Assembly: GCA_014526335.1 (NCBI GenBank)
Contig: JACTAT010000042.1
Span: forward strand, 1,040,510-1,104,509
Length of the DNA: 64,000 nt
Direction of reading: 5' to 3'
DNA from: Chrysaora quinquecirrha
Lineage: Eukaryota; Cnidaria; Scyphozoa; Semaeostomeae; Pelagiidae
Each line of letters begins with the position of its first letter. Position 1 is the stretch's first letter. The notes under the pieces are model-generated. The model was not told the DNA's origin. It ran no database searches and was given only the letters and a program-made list of their open reading frames with translations. A program made the position numbers and the translations under genes. Below are positions 14,206 to 28,000 of the stretch, one piece after another.

Positions 14206-17200
14206 TATCAACCCTTGTCGTTGGGAAAATCATGCGACGTCCAAGAGGCAAACGGCCTATTGACTCTTGTTGTGGGGAAATTTTGTCGACGTCCATTAGG
14301 CACATTTCTGATCAACTCTTGTCGTTGGAAAAATCATGCGACGTCCAATAGGCAAACTGCCTATTGACTCTTGTTGTGGGGAAATTTTGTCGGCGTCCAT
14401 TAGACACATTTCTTTTCCATTCCTGTCGTTGGGAAAATCATGCGACATCCAATTGGCCAACTGCTTATTGACTATTGTTGTGGGGAAATTTTGTCGGCGT
14501 CCATTAGGCTACATTTCTCATCAATTCTTGTCGTTGGGAAAATCATGCGACATCCAATAAGCAAACTGCCTATTGACTCTTGTTGTGGGGAAATTTTGTC
14601 GGCGTCCATTCGGCACATTTCTCATCAATTCTTGTCGTTGGGAAAATCATGCGACATCCAATAGGCAAACTGCCTATTGACTCTCGCTGTGGGGAAATTT
14701 TGTTGGCGTCCATTAGGCACATTTCTGATCAACTCTTGTCGTTGGAAAAATCATGCGACGTCCAATAGGCAAACTGCCTATTGACTCTTGTTGTGGGGAA
14801 ATTTTGTCGGCGTCCATTAGACACATTTCTTTTCCATTCTTGTCGTTGGGAAAATCATGCGACATCCAATAGGCCAACTGCTTATTGACTATTGTTGTGG
14901 GGAAATTTTGTCGGCGTCCATTAGGCTACATTTCTCATCAATTCTTGTCGTTGGGAAAATCATGCGACATCCAATAAGCAAACTGCCTATTGACTCTTGT
15001 TGTGGGGAAATTTTGTCGGCGTCCATTCGGCACATTTCTCATCAATTCTTGTCGTTGGGAAAATCATGCGACATCCAATAGGCAAACTGCCTATTGACTC
15101 TCGCTGTGGGGAAATTTTGTTGGCGTCCATTAGGCACATTTCCTATCAACTCTTATTGTTTGGAAAATCATGCAACGTCAAATAGGCAAACTGCTTCTTG
15201 ACTCTTGTTGTGGGGAAATTTTGTCGACGTCCATTACGCACATTTCTTATCAATTCTTGTCGTTGGGAAAATCATGCGACATCCAATAGGCAAACTGCCT
15301 ATTGACTCTTGTTGTGGGGAAATTTTGTCGGCGTCCATTCGGCACATTTCTCATCAATTCTTGTCGTTGGGAAAATCATGCGACATCCAATAGGCAAACT
15401 GCCTATTGACTCTCGCTGTGGGGAAATTTTGTTGGCGTCCATTAGGCACATTTCCTATCAACTCTTATTGTTTGGAAAATCATGCGACGTCAAATAGGCA
15501 AACTGCTTCTTGACTCTTGTTGTGGGGAAATTTTGTCGACGTCCATTAGGCACAGTTCTTATCAATTCTTGTCGTTGGGAAAATCATGCGACGTCCAATA
15601 GGCAAACTGCCTATTGACTCTTGTTGTGGGGAAATTTTGTCGACGTCCATTAGGCACATTTCTTATCAATTCTTGTCGTTGGGAAAATCATGCGACGTCC
15701 AATAGGCAAACTGCCTATTGACTCTTGTTGTGGGGAAATTTTGTCGGCGTCCATTAGGCCACATTTCTTATCGACTCTTGTCGTTGGGAAAATCATTCGA
15801 CGTCCAATAGGCCAACTGCCTGTTGACTCTTGCTGAAGGGAAATTTTGTCGACGTCCATTAGGCACATTTCTCATCAATTCTTGTCGTTGGGAAAATCAT
15901 GCGACGTCCAATAGGCAAACTGCCTGTTGACTCTCGCTGTGGGGAAATATTGTCGGCGTCCATTAGGCACATTTCCTATCAACTCTTATTGTTGGGAAAA
16001 TCATGCGACGTCAAATAGGCAAACTGCTTTTTGACTCTTGTTGTGGGGAAATTTTGTCGACGTCCATTAGGCACATTTCTTAACGACTCTGGTCGTTGGG
16101 AAAATCATGCGACGTCCAATAGGCCAACTGCCAATTGACTCTTGTTGTGGGCAAATTTTGTCGGCGTCCATTAGGCCACAATTCTTATCGACTCTTGTCG
16201 TTGCAAAAATCATGCGACGTCAAATAGGGTAACTGCCTGTTGACTCTTGTTGTGGGGAAATTTTGTTGACGTCCATTAGGCAAATTTCTTATCAATTCTT
16301 GTCGTTGGGAAAATCATGCGACGTCCAATAGGCAAACTGCCTGTTGACTCTCGCTGTGGGGAAATTTTGTTGGCGTCCATTAGGCACATTTCCTATCAAC
16401 TCTTATTGTTTGGAAAATCATGCGACGTCAAATAGGCAAACTGCTTCTTGACTCTTGTTGTGGGGAAATTTTGTCGACGTCCATTAGGCACATTTCTTAT
16501 CAATTCTTGTCGTTGGGAAAATCATGCGACATCCAATAGGCAAACTGCCTATTGACTCTTGTTGTGGGGAAATTTTGTCGGCGTCCATTAGGCCACATTT
16601 CTTATCGACTCTTGTCGTTGGGAAAATCATTCGACGTCCAATAGGCCAACTGCCTGTTGACTCTTGCTGAAGGGAAATTTTTTCGACGTCCATTCGGCAC
16701 ATTTCTCATCAATTCTTGTCGTTGGGAAAATCATGCGACGTCCAATTGGCAAACTGCCTGTTGACTCTCGCTGTGGGGAAATATTGTCGGCGTCCATTAG
16801 GCACATTTCCTATCAACTCTTATTGTTGGGAAAATCATGCGACGTCAAATAGGCAAACTGCTTCTTGACTCTTGTTGTGGGGAAATTTTGTCGACGTCCA
16901 TTAGGCACATTTCTTAACGACTCTGGTCGTTGGGAAAATCATGCGACGTCCAATAGGCCAACTGCCTATTGACTCTTGTTGTGGGCAAATTTTGTCGGCG
17001 TCCATTAGGCCACAATTCTTATCGACTCTTGTCGTTGCAAAAATCATGCGACGTCAAATAGGCTAACTGCCTGTTGACTCTTGTTGTGGGGAAATTTCGT
17101 TGACGTCCATTAGGCAAATTTCTTATCAATTCTTGTCGTTGGGAAAATCATGCGACGTCCAATAGGCAAACTGCCTATTGACTCTTGTTGTGGGGAAGTT

Positions 17201-20016
17201 TTGTCGGCGTCCATTCGGCACATTTCTCATCAATTCTTGTCGTTGGGAAAATCATGCGACATCCAATAGGCAAACTGCCTATTGACTCTCGCTGTGGGGA
17301 AATTTTGTTGGCGTCCATTAGGCACATTTCCTATCAACTCTTATTGTTTGGAAAATCATGCGACGTCAAATAGGCAAACTGCTTCTTGACTCTTGTTGTG
17401 GGGAAATTTTGTCGGCGTCCATTAGGCCACATTTCTTATCGACTCTTGTCGTTGGGAAAATCATTCGACGTCCAATAGGCCAACTGCCTGTTGACTCTTG
17501 CTGAAGGGAAATTTTGTCGACGTCCATTAGGCACATTTCTCATCAATTCTTGTCGTTGGGAAAATCATGCGACGTCCAATAGGCAAACTGCCTATTGACT
17601 CTTGTTGTGGGGAAATTTTGTTGGCGTCCATTAGGCACATTTCCTATCAACTCTTATTGTTTGGAAAATCATGCGACGTCAAATGGGCAAACTGCCTACT
17701 GACTCTTGTTGTGGGGAAATTTTGTCGACGTCCATTAGGCACATTTCTTAACGACTCTGGTCGTTGGGAAAATCATGCGACGCCAATAGGCCAACTGCCT
17801 GCTGACTCTTGTTGTTGGGAAATTTGGTCGACGTCAATTACGCACATTTCTTATCAACTCTTGTCGTTGGGAAAATCATGCGACGTCCAATAGGCCAACT
17901 GCTTATTGACTATTGTTGTGGGGAAATTTTGTCGGCGTCCATTAGGCTACATTTCTCATCAATTCTTGTCGTTGGGAAAATCATGTGACATCCAATAAGC
18001 AAACTGCCTATTGACTCTTGTTGTGGGGAAATTTTGTCGGCGTCCATTAGGAACATTTCCTATCAACTCTTATTGTTTGGAAAATCATGCGACGTCAAAT
18101 AGGCAAACTGCTTCTTGACTCTTGTTGTGGGGAAATTTTGTCGACGTCCATTAGGCACATTTCTAATCAATTCTTGTCGTTGGGAAAATCATGCGACATC
18201 CAATAGGCAAACTGCCTATTGACTCTTGTTGTGGGGAAAATTTGTCGGCGTCCATTAGGCCACAATTCTTATCGACTCTTGTCGTTGGGAAAATCATTCG
18301 ACGTCCAATAGGCCAACTGCCTGTTGACTCTTGCTGAAGGGAAATTTTGTCGACGTCCATTAGGCACATTTCTCATCAATTCTTGTCGTTGGGAAAATCA
18401 TGCGACGTCCAATAGGCAAACTGCCTGTTGACTCTCGCTGTGGGGAAATATTGTCGGCGTCCATTAGGCACATTTCCTATCAACTCTTATTGTTGGGAAA
18501 ATCATGCGACGTCCAATAGGCAAACTGCCTGTTGACTCTCGCTGTGGGGAAATTTTGTTGGCGTCCATTAGGCACATTTCCTATCAACTCTTATTGTTGG
18601 GAAAATCATGCGACGTCAAATAGGCAAACTGCTTTTTGACTCTTGTTGTGGGGAAATTTTGTCGACGTCCATTAGGCACATTTCTTAACGACTCTGGTCG
18701 TTGGGACGACTCTGGTCGTTGGGAAAGCCTGTTGACTCTCGCTGTGGGGAAATTTTGTCGGCGTCCATTAGGCACATTTCTTATCAACTCTTATTGTTGG
18801 GAAAATCATGCGACGTCCAATAGGCAAACTGCTTCTTGACTCTTGTTGTTGCAAAACTTTGTCGGCGTCCATTAGGCCACATTTCTTATCGACTCTTGTC
18901 ATTGAGAAAATCATGCTATGTCCATTAGTCCTATACTGCCTGTTGACTCTTGTTGTGGGGAAATTTTGTCGACGTCCATTAGGCACATTTCTTAACGACT
19001 CTTACATTTCTAATCAATTCTTGTCGTTGGGAAAATCATGCGACATCCAATAGGCAAACTGCCTATTGACTCTTGTTGTGGGGAAAATTTGTCGGCGTCC
19101 ATTAGGCCACAATTCTTATCGACTCTTGTCGTTGGGAAAATCATTCGACGTCCAATAGGCCAACTGCCTGTTGACTCTTGCTGAAGGGAAATTTTGTCGA
19201 CGTCCATTAGGCACATTTCTCATCAATTCTTGTCGTTGGGAAAATCATGCGACGTCCAATAGGCAAACTGCCTGTTGACTCTCGCTGTGGGGAAATATTG
19301 TCGGCGTCCATTAGGCACATTTCCTATCAACTCTTGTCGTTGGGAAAATCATGCGACGTCCAATAGGCAAACTGCCTGTTGACTCTCGCTGTGGGGAAAT
19401 TTTGTTGGCCTGCTTTTTGACTCTTGTTGTGGGGAAATTTTGTCGACGTCCATTAGGCACATTTCTTAACGACTCTGGTCGTTGGGAAAATCATGCGACT
19501 TCCAATAGGCCAACTGCCAATTGACTCTTGTTGTGGGCAAATTTTGTCGACGTCCATTAGGCACATTTCTTATCAACTCTTGTCGTTGCAAAAATCATGC
19601 GACGTCAAATGGGCTAACTGCCTGTTGACTCTTGTTGTGGGGAAATTTTGTTGACGTCCATTAGGCAAATTTCTTATCAATTCTTGTCGTTGGGAAAATC
19701 ATGCGACGTCCAATAGGCAAACTGCCTGTTGACTCTCGCTGTGGGGAAATTTTGTCGGCGTCCATTAGGCACATTTCTTATCAACTCTTATTGTTGGGAA
19801 AATCATGCGACGTCCAATAGGCAAACTGCTTCTTGACTCTTGTTGTTGCAAAACTTTGTCGGCGTCCATTAGGCCACATTTCTTATCGACTCTTGTCATT
19901 GAGAAAATCATGCTATGTCCATTGTCCTATACTGCCTGTTGACTCTTGTCGTGGGGAAATTTTGTCGACGTCCATTAGGCACATTTCTTAACGACTCTTG
20001 TCGTTGGGAAAATCAT
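14206..20016. repeat. Satellite B array 1, 104-bp monomer
   Basis: About 56 head-to-tail copies of a 104-bp unit; the word TGACT(C/A)TTGTTGTGGGGAAA recurs at 14261, 14365 and 14469. Each monomer has an inverted repeat around the CAATAGGCAAACTGCCTATTG region, able to form a 9-bp stem with a 3-base loop. Longer periods are visible: blocks at 14440 and 14857 repeat after 417 bp (4 units), 15650 and 16484 after 834 bp (8 units), 18163 and 19010 after 847 bp. Out-of-register or truncated monomers occur near 18698-18730 (a doubled CGACTCTGGTCGTTGGGA), 18995 and 19405. Because 104 is not a multiple of three, the same 62- to 74-codon frames recur on both strands; these are not genes. Confidence 0.98.
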
Positions 20017-23000
20017 TATCAATCATTATTATCAAAGACCGTTCAGCTCTTATAACATATATTTCAACCCAATGATTTCTGCTACGTCTCGTGCGCTAGT
20101 TAAGTGTTTGCTATGGGGGCGAAGCTTTGTAAAGTGGCTTTGAGCGTAACCGCTTAGCATAGCTCTATTATCAAAGACCGTTCAGCTCTTATACCATATA
20201 TTTCAACCCAATGATTTCTGCTAAATCACGTGCGCTAGTTAGTGTTTGCTATGGGTGCCCAGCTTTGTAAACTGGCTTTGAGCATAAGCGCTTAGCATAG
20301 CTCTATTATCACTGATCTTTCAGCTCTTACAACATATACTTCAACCCAGTGATTTCTGCTACGTCCTATGCGCTAGTTAGTGTTTGCTATGGGGGCCCAG
20401 CTTTGTAAAGTGGCTTTGAGCGTAAGCGCTTAGCATAGCTCTATTATCAAAGACCTTTCAACTCTCATAACATATATTTCAACCCTATGATTTCTGCTAC
20501 GTCACGTGCGCTAGTTAGTGTTTGCTATGGGGGCACAGCTTTGTAAAGTGGGTTTGAGCGTAAGCATTTAGCATAGCTCTATTATCAATGACCTTTCAGC
20601 TCTTATAACATAGATTTCAACCCAATGATTTCTGCTACGTCCTATGCGCTAGTTAAGTGTTTGCTATGGGGACCAAGCTTTGTAAAGTGGCTTTGAGCGT
20701 AAGCATTTAGCATAGCTCTATTATCAATGACCTTTCAGCTCTTATAACATAGATTTCAACCCAATGATTTCAGCTAAGTCTCGTGCGCTAGTTAGTGTTT
20801 GCTATGGAGGCGAAGCTTTGTAAAGTGGGTTTGAGCGTAAGCATTTAGCATAGCTCTATTATCAATGACCTTTCAGCTCTTATGACATATATTTCAACCC
20901 AATGATTTCTGCTACGTCCTATGCGCTAGTTAAGAGATTGCTATGGGGACCAAGCTTTGTAAAGTGGCTTTGAGCGTAAGGGCTTAGCATAGCTCTATTA
21001 TCAATGACCTTTCAGCTCTTATAACATATATTTCAACCCAATGATTTCTGCTACGTCCTATGCGCTAGTTAAGTGATTGCTATGGGGGCCATGTTTTGTA
21101 AAGTGGCTTTGAGCGTAAGGGCTTAGCATAGCTCTATTATCAATGACCTTTCAGCCTTATAACATATATTTCAACCCAATGATTTCTGCTACGTCCCGTG
21201 CGCTAGTTAGTGTTTGCTATGGAGGCGAAGCTTTGTAAAGTGGGTTTGAGCGTAAGCATTTAGCATAGCTCTATTATCAATGACCTTTCAGCTCTTATGA
21301 CATATATTTCAACCCAATGATTTCTGCTACGTCCTATGCGCTAGTTAAGAGATTGCTATGGGGACCAAGCTTTGTAAAGTGGCTTTGAGCGTAAGGGCTT
21401 AGCATAGCTCTATTATCAATGACCTTTCAGCTCTTATAACATATATTTCAACCCAATGATTTCAGATACGTCCCGTGCGCTAGTTATTGTTTGCTATGGG
21501 GGCCCAGCTTTGTAAAGTGGCTTTCAGCATAAGCGCTAAGCATAGCTCTATTATCAAAGACCTTTCAGCTCTTATAACATACATTAAAACACAGTGATTT
21601 CTGCTACGTCCCGTGCGCTAGTTAGTATTTGCTATGGGTGCCCAGCTTTGTAAAAAGGCTTTGAGCATAAGCGCTTAGCATAGCTCTATTATCAAAGATC
21701 TTTCAGCTCTTATAACATACATTTAAACACAGTGATTTCTGCTACGTCCCGTGCGCTAGTTAGTGTTTGCTATGGGTTCCCAACTTTGTAAAGAGGCTTT
21801 GAGGGTAAGGGCTTAGCATAGCTCTATTATCAATGACCTTTCAGCTCTCATAACATATATTTCAACCCTATGATTTCTGCTACGTCACGTGCGCTAGTTA
21901 GTGTTTTCTATGGGGGCCCAGCTTTGTAAAGTGGCTTTGAGCGTAAGCTCTTAGCATAGCTCTATTATCAATGACCTTTCAGCTCTTATAACATATATTT
22001 CAACTCAATGATTTCTGCTACGTCCCATGCGCTAGTTAGTGTTTGCTATGGGGGCGAAGCTTTGTAAAGTGGCCTTGAGCGTAACCGCTTAGCATAGCTC
22101 TATTATCAATGACCTTTCAGCTCTTATAACATAAATTTCAACCCAATGATTTCTGCTACGTCCCATGCGCTAGTTAAGAGATTGCTATGGGGACCAAGCT
22201 TTGTAAAGTGGCTTTGAGCGTAAGGGCTTAGCATAGCTCTATTATTAATGACCCTTCAGCTCGTATAACATATATTTCAACCCAATGATTTCAGATACGT
22301 CCCGTGCGCGAGTTATTGTTTGCTATGGGGGCCCAGCTTTGTAAAGTGGCTTTCAGCATAAGCGCTAAGCATAGCTCTATTATCAAAGAACTTTCAGCTC
22401 TTATAACATACATTAAAACACAGTGATTTCTGCTACGTCCCGTGCGCTAGTTAGTATTTGCTATGGGTGCCCAGCTTTGTAAAATGGCTTTGAGCATAAG
22501 CGCTTAGCATAGCTCTATTATCAAAGACCTTTCAGCTCTCATAACATATATTGCAACCCTATGATTTCTGCTACGTCACGTGCGCTAGTTAGTGTTTGCA
22601 ATGGGGGCACAGCTTTGTAAAGTGGGTTTGAGCGTAAGCATTTAGCATAGCTCTATTATCAATGACCTTTCAGCTCTTATAACATAGATTTCAACCCATT
22701 GATTTCTGCTACGTCCTATGCGCTAGTTAAGTGTTTGCTATGGGGACCAAGCTTAGTAAAGTGGCTTTGAGCGTAAGCATTTAGCATAGCTCTATTATCA
22801 ATGACCTTTCAGCTCTTATAACATAGATTTCAACCCAATGATTTCAGCTAAGTCTCGTGCGCTAGTTAGTGTTGCTATGGAGGCGAAGCTTTGTAAAGTG
22901 GGTTTGAGCGTAAGCATTTAGCATAGCTCTATTATCAATGACCTTTCAGCTCTTATGACATATATTTCAACCCAATGATTTCTGCTACGTCCTATGCGCT

Positions 23001-25861
23001 AGTTAAGAGATTGCTATGGGGACCAAGCTTTGTAAAGTGGCTTTGAGCGTAAGGGCTTAGCATAGCTCTATTATCAATGACCTTTCAGCACTTATAACAT
23101 ATATTTCAACCCAATGATTTCTGCTACGTCCTATGCGCTAGTTAAGTGATTGCTATGGGGGCAATGTTTTGTAAAGTGGCTTTGAGCGTAAGGGCTTAGC
23201 ATAGCTCTATTATCAATGACCTTTCAGCCTTATAACATATATTTCAACCCAATGATTTCTGCTACGTCCCGTGCGCTAGTTAGTGTTTGCTATGGAGGCG
23301 AAGCTTTGTAAAGTTGGTTTGAGCGTAAGCATTTAGCATAGCTCTATTATCAATGACCTTTCAGCTCTTATGACATATATTTCAACCCAATGATTTCTGC
23401 TACGTCCTATGCGCTAGTTAAGAGATTGCTATGGGGACCAAGCTTTGTAAAGTGGCTTTGAGCGTAAGCTCTTAGCATAGCTCTATTATCAATGACCTTT
23501 CAGCTCAGATAACATATATTTCAACCCAATGATTTCTGCTACGTCCCGTGCGCTAGTTAGTGTTTGCCATGGAGGCGAAGCTTTGTAAAGTTGGTTTGAG
23601 CGTAAGCATTTAGCATAGCTCTATTATCAATGACCTTTCAGCTCTTATGACATATATTTCAACCCAATGATTTCTGCTACGTCCTATGCGCTAGTTAAGA
23701 GATTGCTATGGGGACCAAGCTTTGTAAAGTGGCTTTGAGCGTAAGGGCTTAGCATAGCTCTATTATCAATGACCTTTCAGCTCTTATAACATATATTTCA
23801 ACCCAATGATTTCAGATACGTCCCGTGCGCTAGTTATTGTTTGCTATGGGGGCCCAGCTTTGTAAAGTGGCTTTCAGCATAAGCGCTAAGCATAGCTCTA
23901 TTATCAAAGACCTTTCAGCTCTTATAACATACATTAAAACACAGTGATTTCTGCTACGTCCCGTGCGCTAGTTAGTATTTGCTATGGGTGCCCAGCTTTG
24001 TAAAATGGCTTTGAGCATAAGCGCTTAGCATAGCTCTATTATCAAAGATCTTTCAGCTCTTATAACATACATTTAAACACAATTTCTGCTACGTCCCGTG
24101 CGCTAGTTAGTGTTTGCTATGGGTTCCCAACTTTGTAAAGAGGCTTTGAGGGTAAGGGCTTAGCATAGCTCTATTATCAATGACCTTTCAGCTCTCATAA
24201 CATATATTTCAACCCTATGATTTCTGCTACGTCACGTGCGCTAGTTAGTGTTTGCTATGGGGGCACAGCTTTGTAAAGTGGCCTTGAGTGTAACCGCTTA
24301 GCATAGCTCTATTATCAATGACCTTTCAGCTCTTATAACATATACTTCAACCCAGAGATTTCTGCTACGTCTCTTGCGCTAGTTAGTGTTTGCTATGGGG
24401 GCCCCGCTTTGTAAAGTGGCTTTGAGCGTAAGCTCTTAGCATAGCTCTATTATCAATGACCTTTCAGCTCTTATAACATATATTTCAACTCAATGATTTC
24501 TGCTACGTCCCATGCGCTAGTTAGTGTTTCCTATGGAGGCGAAGCTTTGTAAAGTGGCTTTGAGCGTAAGCATTTAGCATAGCTCTATTATCAATGACCT
24601 TTCAGCTCTTATAACATATATGTGAACCCAATGATTTCTGCTACGTCCCGTGCGCTAGTTAGTGTTTGCTATGGGGGCGAAGCTTTGTAAAGTGGCTTTG
24701 AGCGTAACCGCTTAGCATAGCTCTATTATCAATGACCTTTCAGCTCTTATAACATATATTTCAACCCAATAATTCTTGCTACGTCCCGTGCGCTAGTTAG
24801 TGTTTGCTATGGGGGCGAAGCTTTGTAGAGTGGCCTTGAGCGTAAGCATTTAGCATAGCTCTATTATCAATGACCTTCAGCTCTTATAACATAGATTTCA
24901 ACCCAATGATTTCAGCTAAGTCTCGTGCGCTAGTTAGTGTTGCTATGGAGGCGAAGCTTTGTAAAGTGGGTTTGAGCGTAAGCATTTAGCATAGCTCTAT
25001 TATCAATGACCTTTCAGCTCTTATGACATATATTTCAACCCAATGATTTCTGCTACGTCCTATGCGCTAGTTAAGAGATTGCTATGGGGACCAAGCTTTG
25101 TAAAGTGGCTTTGAGCGTAAGGGCTTAGCATAGCTCTATTATCAATGACCTTTCAGCTCTTATAACATATATTTCAACCCAATGATTTCTGCTACGTCCT
25201 ATGCGCTAGTTAAGTGATTGCTATGGGGGCCATGTTTTGTAAAGTGGCTTTGAGCGTAAGGGCTTAGCATAGCTCTATTATCAATGACCTTTCAGCCTTA
25301 TAACATATATTTCAACCCAATGATTTTTGCTACGTCCCGTGCGCTAGTTAGTGTTTGCTATGGAGGCGAAGCTTTGTAAAGTGGGTTTGAGCGTAAGCAT
25401 TTAGCATAGCTCTATTATCAATGACCTTTCAGCTCTTATGACATATATTTCAACCCAATGATTTCTGCTACGTCCTATGCGCTAGTTAAGAGATTGCTAT
25501 GGGGGCCAAGGTTTGTAAAGTGGCTTTGAGCGTAAACTCTTAGCATAGCTCTATTATCAATGACCTTTCAGGTCTTATAACATATATTTCAACCCAATGA
25601 ATTCTGCTTAGTCCCGTGCGCTAGTTAAGTGCTTGCTATGGGGGCCCAGCTTTGTACATGGGCTTTAAGCGTAAGGGCTTAGCATAGCTCTATTATCAAT
25701 GACCTTTCAGCTCTTAAAACATATAATTCAACCCAATGATTTCTGCTACGTCCTATGCGCTAGTTAAGTGTTTGCTAAGGGGGCCCAGCTTTGTAAAGTT
25801 GCTCTGAGCGTAAGCGCTTAGCATAGCACTATTATCAATGACCTTTCAGATTTTATAACTG
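20017..25861. repeat. Satellite C array 1, left part, 138-bp monomer
   Basis: Head-to-tail copies of a 138-bp unit; AGCTCTATTATCA starts at 20161, 20299, 20437 and 20575. Length varies by one base where GTTAGTG alternates with GTTAAGTG. Many units hold the perfect palindrome TAAGCGCTTA; others have TAAGGGCTTA or TAAGCATTTA there. A variant with ATGTTTTGTA lies at 21091, 23164 and 25232, giving a higher-order period of about 2.07 kb (15 units). The array starts beside satellite B at about 20017 through a short ATTATCAA-rich junction and is cut at 25861 by the copia element. No frame is open despite a length divisible by three. Confidence 0.98.
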
Positions 25862-26087
25862 TGTTAAAATTATTAGTTCAGAGATATATATAACGCGTGT
25901 AAAGAAACAGAGTTAACTTCATAATCAAAATATCAAAAGTATACAGCCAAGCAGCAACAAAACAATAACTAATTTAAACTTAAAATCAATCATGCGAAAG
26001 TCACGAGTTATGAGTCATGTCTAGAAATCACGTGTTCAGGTTCAGAGTTGGGAAAGATACGAGTCATGATAATTAAATGTTTTAACA
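25862..26087 (-). repeat. Copia 3' LTR (226 bp)
   Basis: Identical to the other LTR except for one A fewer at 25982-25985. It carries the same TGACTCA word at 26011-26017, CACGTG at 26029-26034 and ATATATATA at 25884-25892. The outer end abuts a satellite C monomer that stops at TTTTATAACTG. Confidence 0.95.
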
Positions 26088-26096
26088 CTCCCACTT
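26088..26096 (-). other. Copia polypurine tract
   Basis: On the minus strand AAGTGGGAG lies immediately before the TGTTAAAA start of the 3' LTR, the expected place for the plus-strand DNA primer. Confidence 0.8.
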
Positions 26097-26129
26097 GACG
26101 AGTATCTTTCGTAGGTATTAAGTAATGTC

Positions 26130-27194
26130 TTAAGTTCGTCTGCATCCCATCAAATCGCGCAATTCTTCGAATCTTTGTTTTGGTATTCCTTTGGTTAGTA
26201 TATCTGCTATCATTTTATCTGTACGACAGTATTCAAGCTTTATCTCTTTCTTTTCAATGGCTTCACGAATAAAGTGGAATTTCAAGTCAATATGTTTTGT
26301 TCTTGAGTGACTTGTTTGATTCTTTGAGAGACTGATAGCTCCTTGATTGTCTTCGAACAGCGTTGTCGGTTCCTTCGTACCAAAATTCAAATCATGCAGC
26401 AAGCGACGAAGCCAAATAGCTTCTTGAGCAGCTGTACTTAGGCTTACGTACTCAGCCTCTGTTGTAGACAATGCGACGACTGATTGTCTTTGGCTTCTCC
26501 AAGACACTGTAGATCCAGCAAACTGGAATAAATACCCTGAGGTTGATTTCCTTGATTCTATTTCGTTTGCCCAATCAGCATCTGCATAACCAATAAGCGT
26601 CAGATCTGATGAGTCTGCTTTAAATGTAAGACTGCAATCAATTGTGCCCTTGATGTAACGCAAGATTCTCTTCACGCCTTGCCAGTGATCTATGGATGGA
26701 TTACACATAAATTGACTTAAAATCCCGACAGAAGCGGCTATATCTGGTCGAGTAGCGATCATTGCGTAGTTTAACGATCCTATTGCAGCCTGGTATTGTT
26801 TGACGTTGAATGTCTCTTCTTGATCTGTAAGTTTTTTGTAGGTACGTCCTGGTTCAAGCGGTGTTGAAACTGGCTTACATTCATGCATTTCAAATCGTTT
26901 CAGCACATTCTCCAAATATGATTTCTGGCTTACACGTAGTGTTTTACTCTTTCGATCACGCTGAATTGACATTCCCAGGCAGTACTTTGCCTCTCCTAAA
27001 TCTTCCATCTCGAATCTTTCAGATAATCTTTGTTTCTCTGCTTTCAGCAGCTCATTGTCATTTGAAGCCAGCAAAATGTCATCAACATAAAGTGCTAAGA
27101 TTAGAAATGATGACTCACCATTATCTCTGTCTTCAATCTTGGTATAAATGCAAGGATCAGCTGTGCTTTGTTTAAACTTAGAATTCTTCAAAAA
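26130..27194 (-). pseudogene. Copia reverse transcriptase second half and RNase H
   Basis: The open frame starts at 27218, but the homologous part begins after the A5 run 27190-27194. It carries the catalytic YVDD box (LYVDDILLASND, about 27089-27078), the thumb region with RILRYIKGT, then Ty1/copia RNase H with GYADADWA, ALSTTEAEYVSLS and LFEDNQGAI supplying acidic active-site residues, and the conserved tail HIDLKFHFIRE and DILTKG. It ends with a stop about 40 bp before the polypurine tract, as expected for the natural C terminus. The product would copy RNA to DNA and remove RNA from the hybrid. Confidence 0.94.
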
Positions 27195-27293
27195 GTGTCT
27201 ATCTCTGAATTCCAGCATCGAGCTGCCTGCTTAAGTCCGTAAAGACTTTTCTTTAACTTGCAGACCATTTCTGGTTTGTCTTCATTGATGCAT
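27195..27293 (-). pseudogene. Copia reverse transcriptase, short bridging segment
   Basis: A segment of about 33 codons in a third frame joins the two larger reverse transcriptase pieces. It carries KSLYGLKQA, the hallmark SLYGLKQ motif of Ty1/copia reverse transcriptases. It is too short to stand out as an ORF and is bounded by the breaks at 27294-27295 and 27190-27194. Confidence 0.82.
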
Positions 27294-27295
27294 CC

Positions 27296-28000
27296 TCTGG
27301 TTGAGCCATATAAATATCCTCATCCAGAGTTCCGTTTAAAAATGCAGTTCGCACGTCCATTTGATGCAATTCAAGATTCAATGCATTGGCAAGTGCGAGC
27401 ACAACACGGATAGAGTTGTATCTAGCCACAGGGGCAAATACTTCATTGAAATCCAGGCCTTCTCTTTGGGAAAAGCCTTGTGCAACTAACCGTGCTTTGA
27501 AACGGTTGATTTCTCCATTTTCATCTCGCTTGATTTTAAAAATCCATTTACATCCCACCAAGTTCTTGCCGGGTGGCATATCAACTAGCTCCCATGTATT
27601 GTTTTTAGCTAGTGATTCGTATTCGCTCTCAAAAGCCTTTTTCCACTGCAAAGAGTATTTGCTGCTTAAAGCTTCGGCTAAATCTTTAGGTTCTTCCTCA
27701 TCTGCGAGAGTAGCAGTATTAGCAAAATCAAGGTCTTCGTTAACCCACCATTCACCGGTAATGATGCCAGGTCTTTCCGGTATGCTTCTCACTCTTGTTG
27801 ATCTTCGTACTTCAGGGTTGTTTACGACATCATCCAGATCGACAGTATTTTGAAATTCATCTTCAGACTGATCCAAGTTACCAACGGTAGTAAAATCGAA
27901 TAGATGATCATAGTCATTTGACTTACCAGCATTCAAAGAAGAATAGCTGAAATCCTCTTCCATAAATTCCACATCACGACTTCTCATCATTTTTGCTTTT
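27296..28000 (-). pseudogene. Copia integrase tail and reverse transcriptase, first half
   Basis: The open frame spans 27253-28056, but its homologous part starts after the T5 run. It has an acidic linker of about 110 residues, then the start of the RVT_2 reverse transcriptase: KWIFKIKRDENG, FKARLVAQGF, the VFAPVAR block, and HQMDVRTAFLNG with the first catalytic Asp. The frame is lost at 27294-27295, where one G on the coding strand appears missing. Confidence 0.9.

Noticed and set aside
14092..19216. Many 60-110 codon ORFs on both strands in satellite B array 1
   Set aside because: The same peptides recur at multiples of 104 bp, on both strands, with no start context or conserved ends; they are frames through the repeat.
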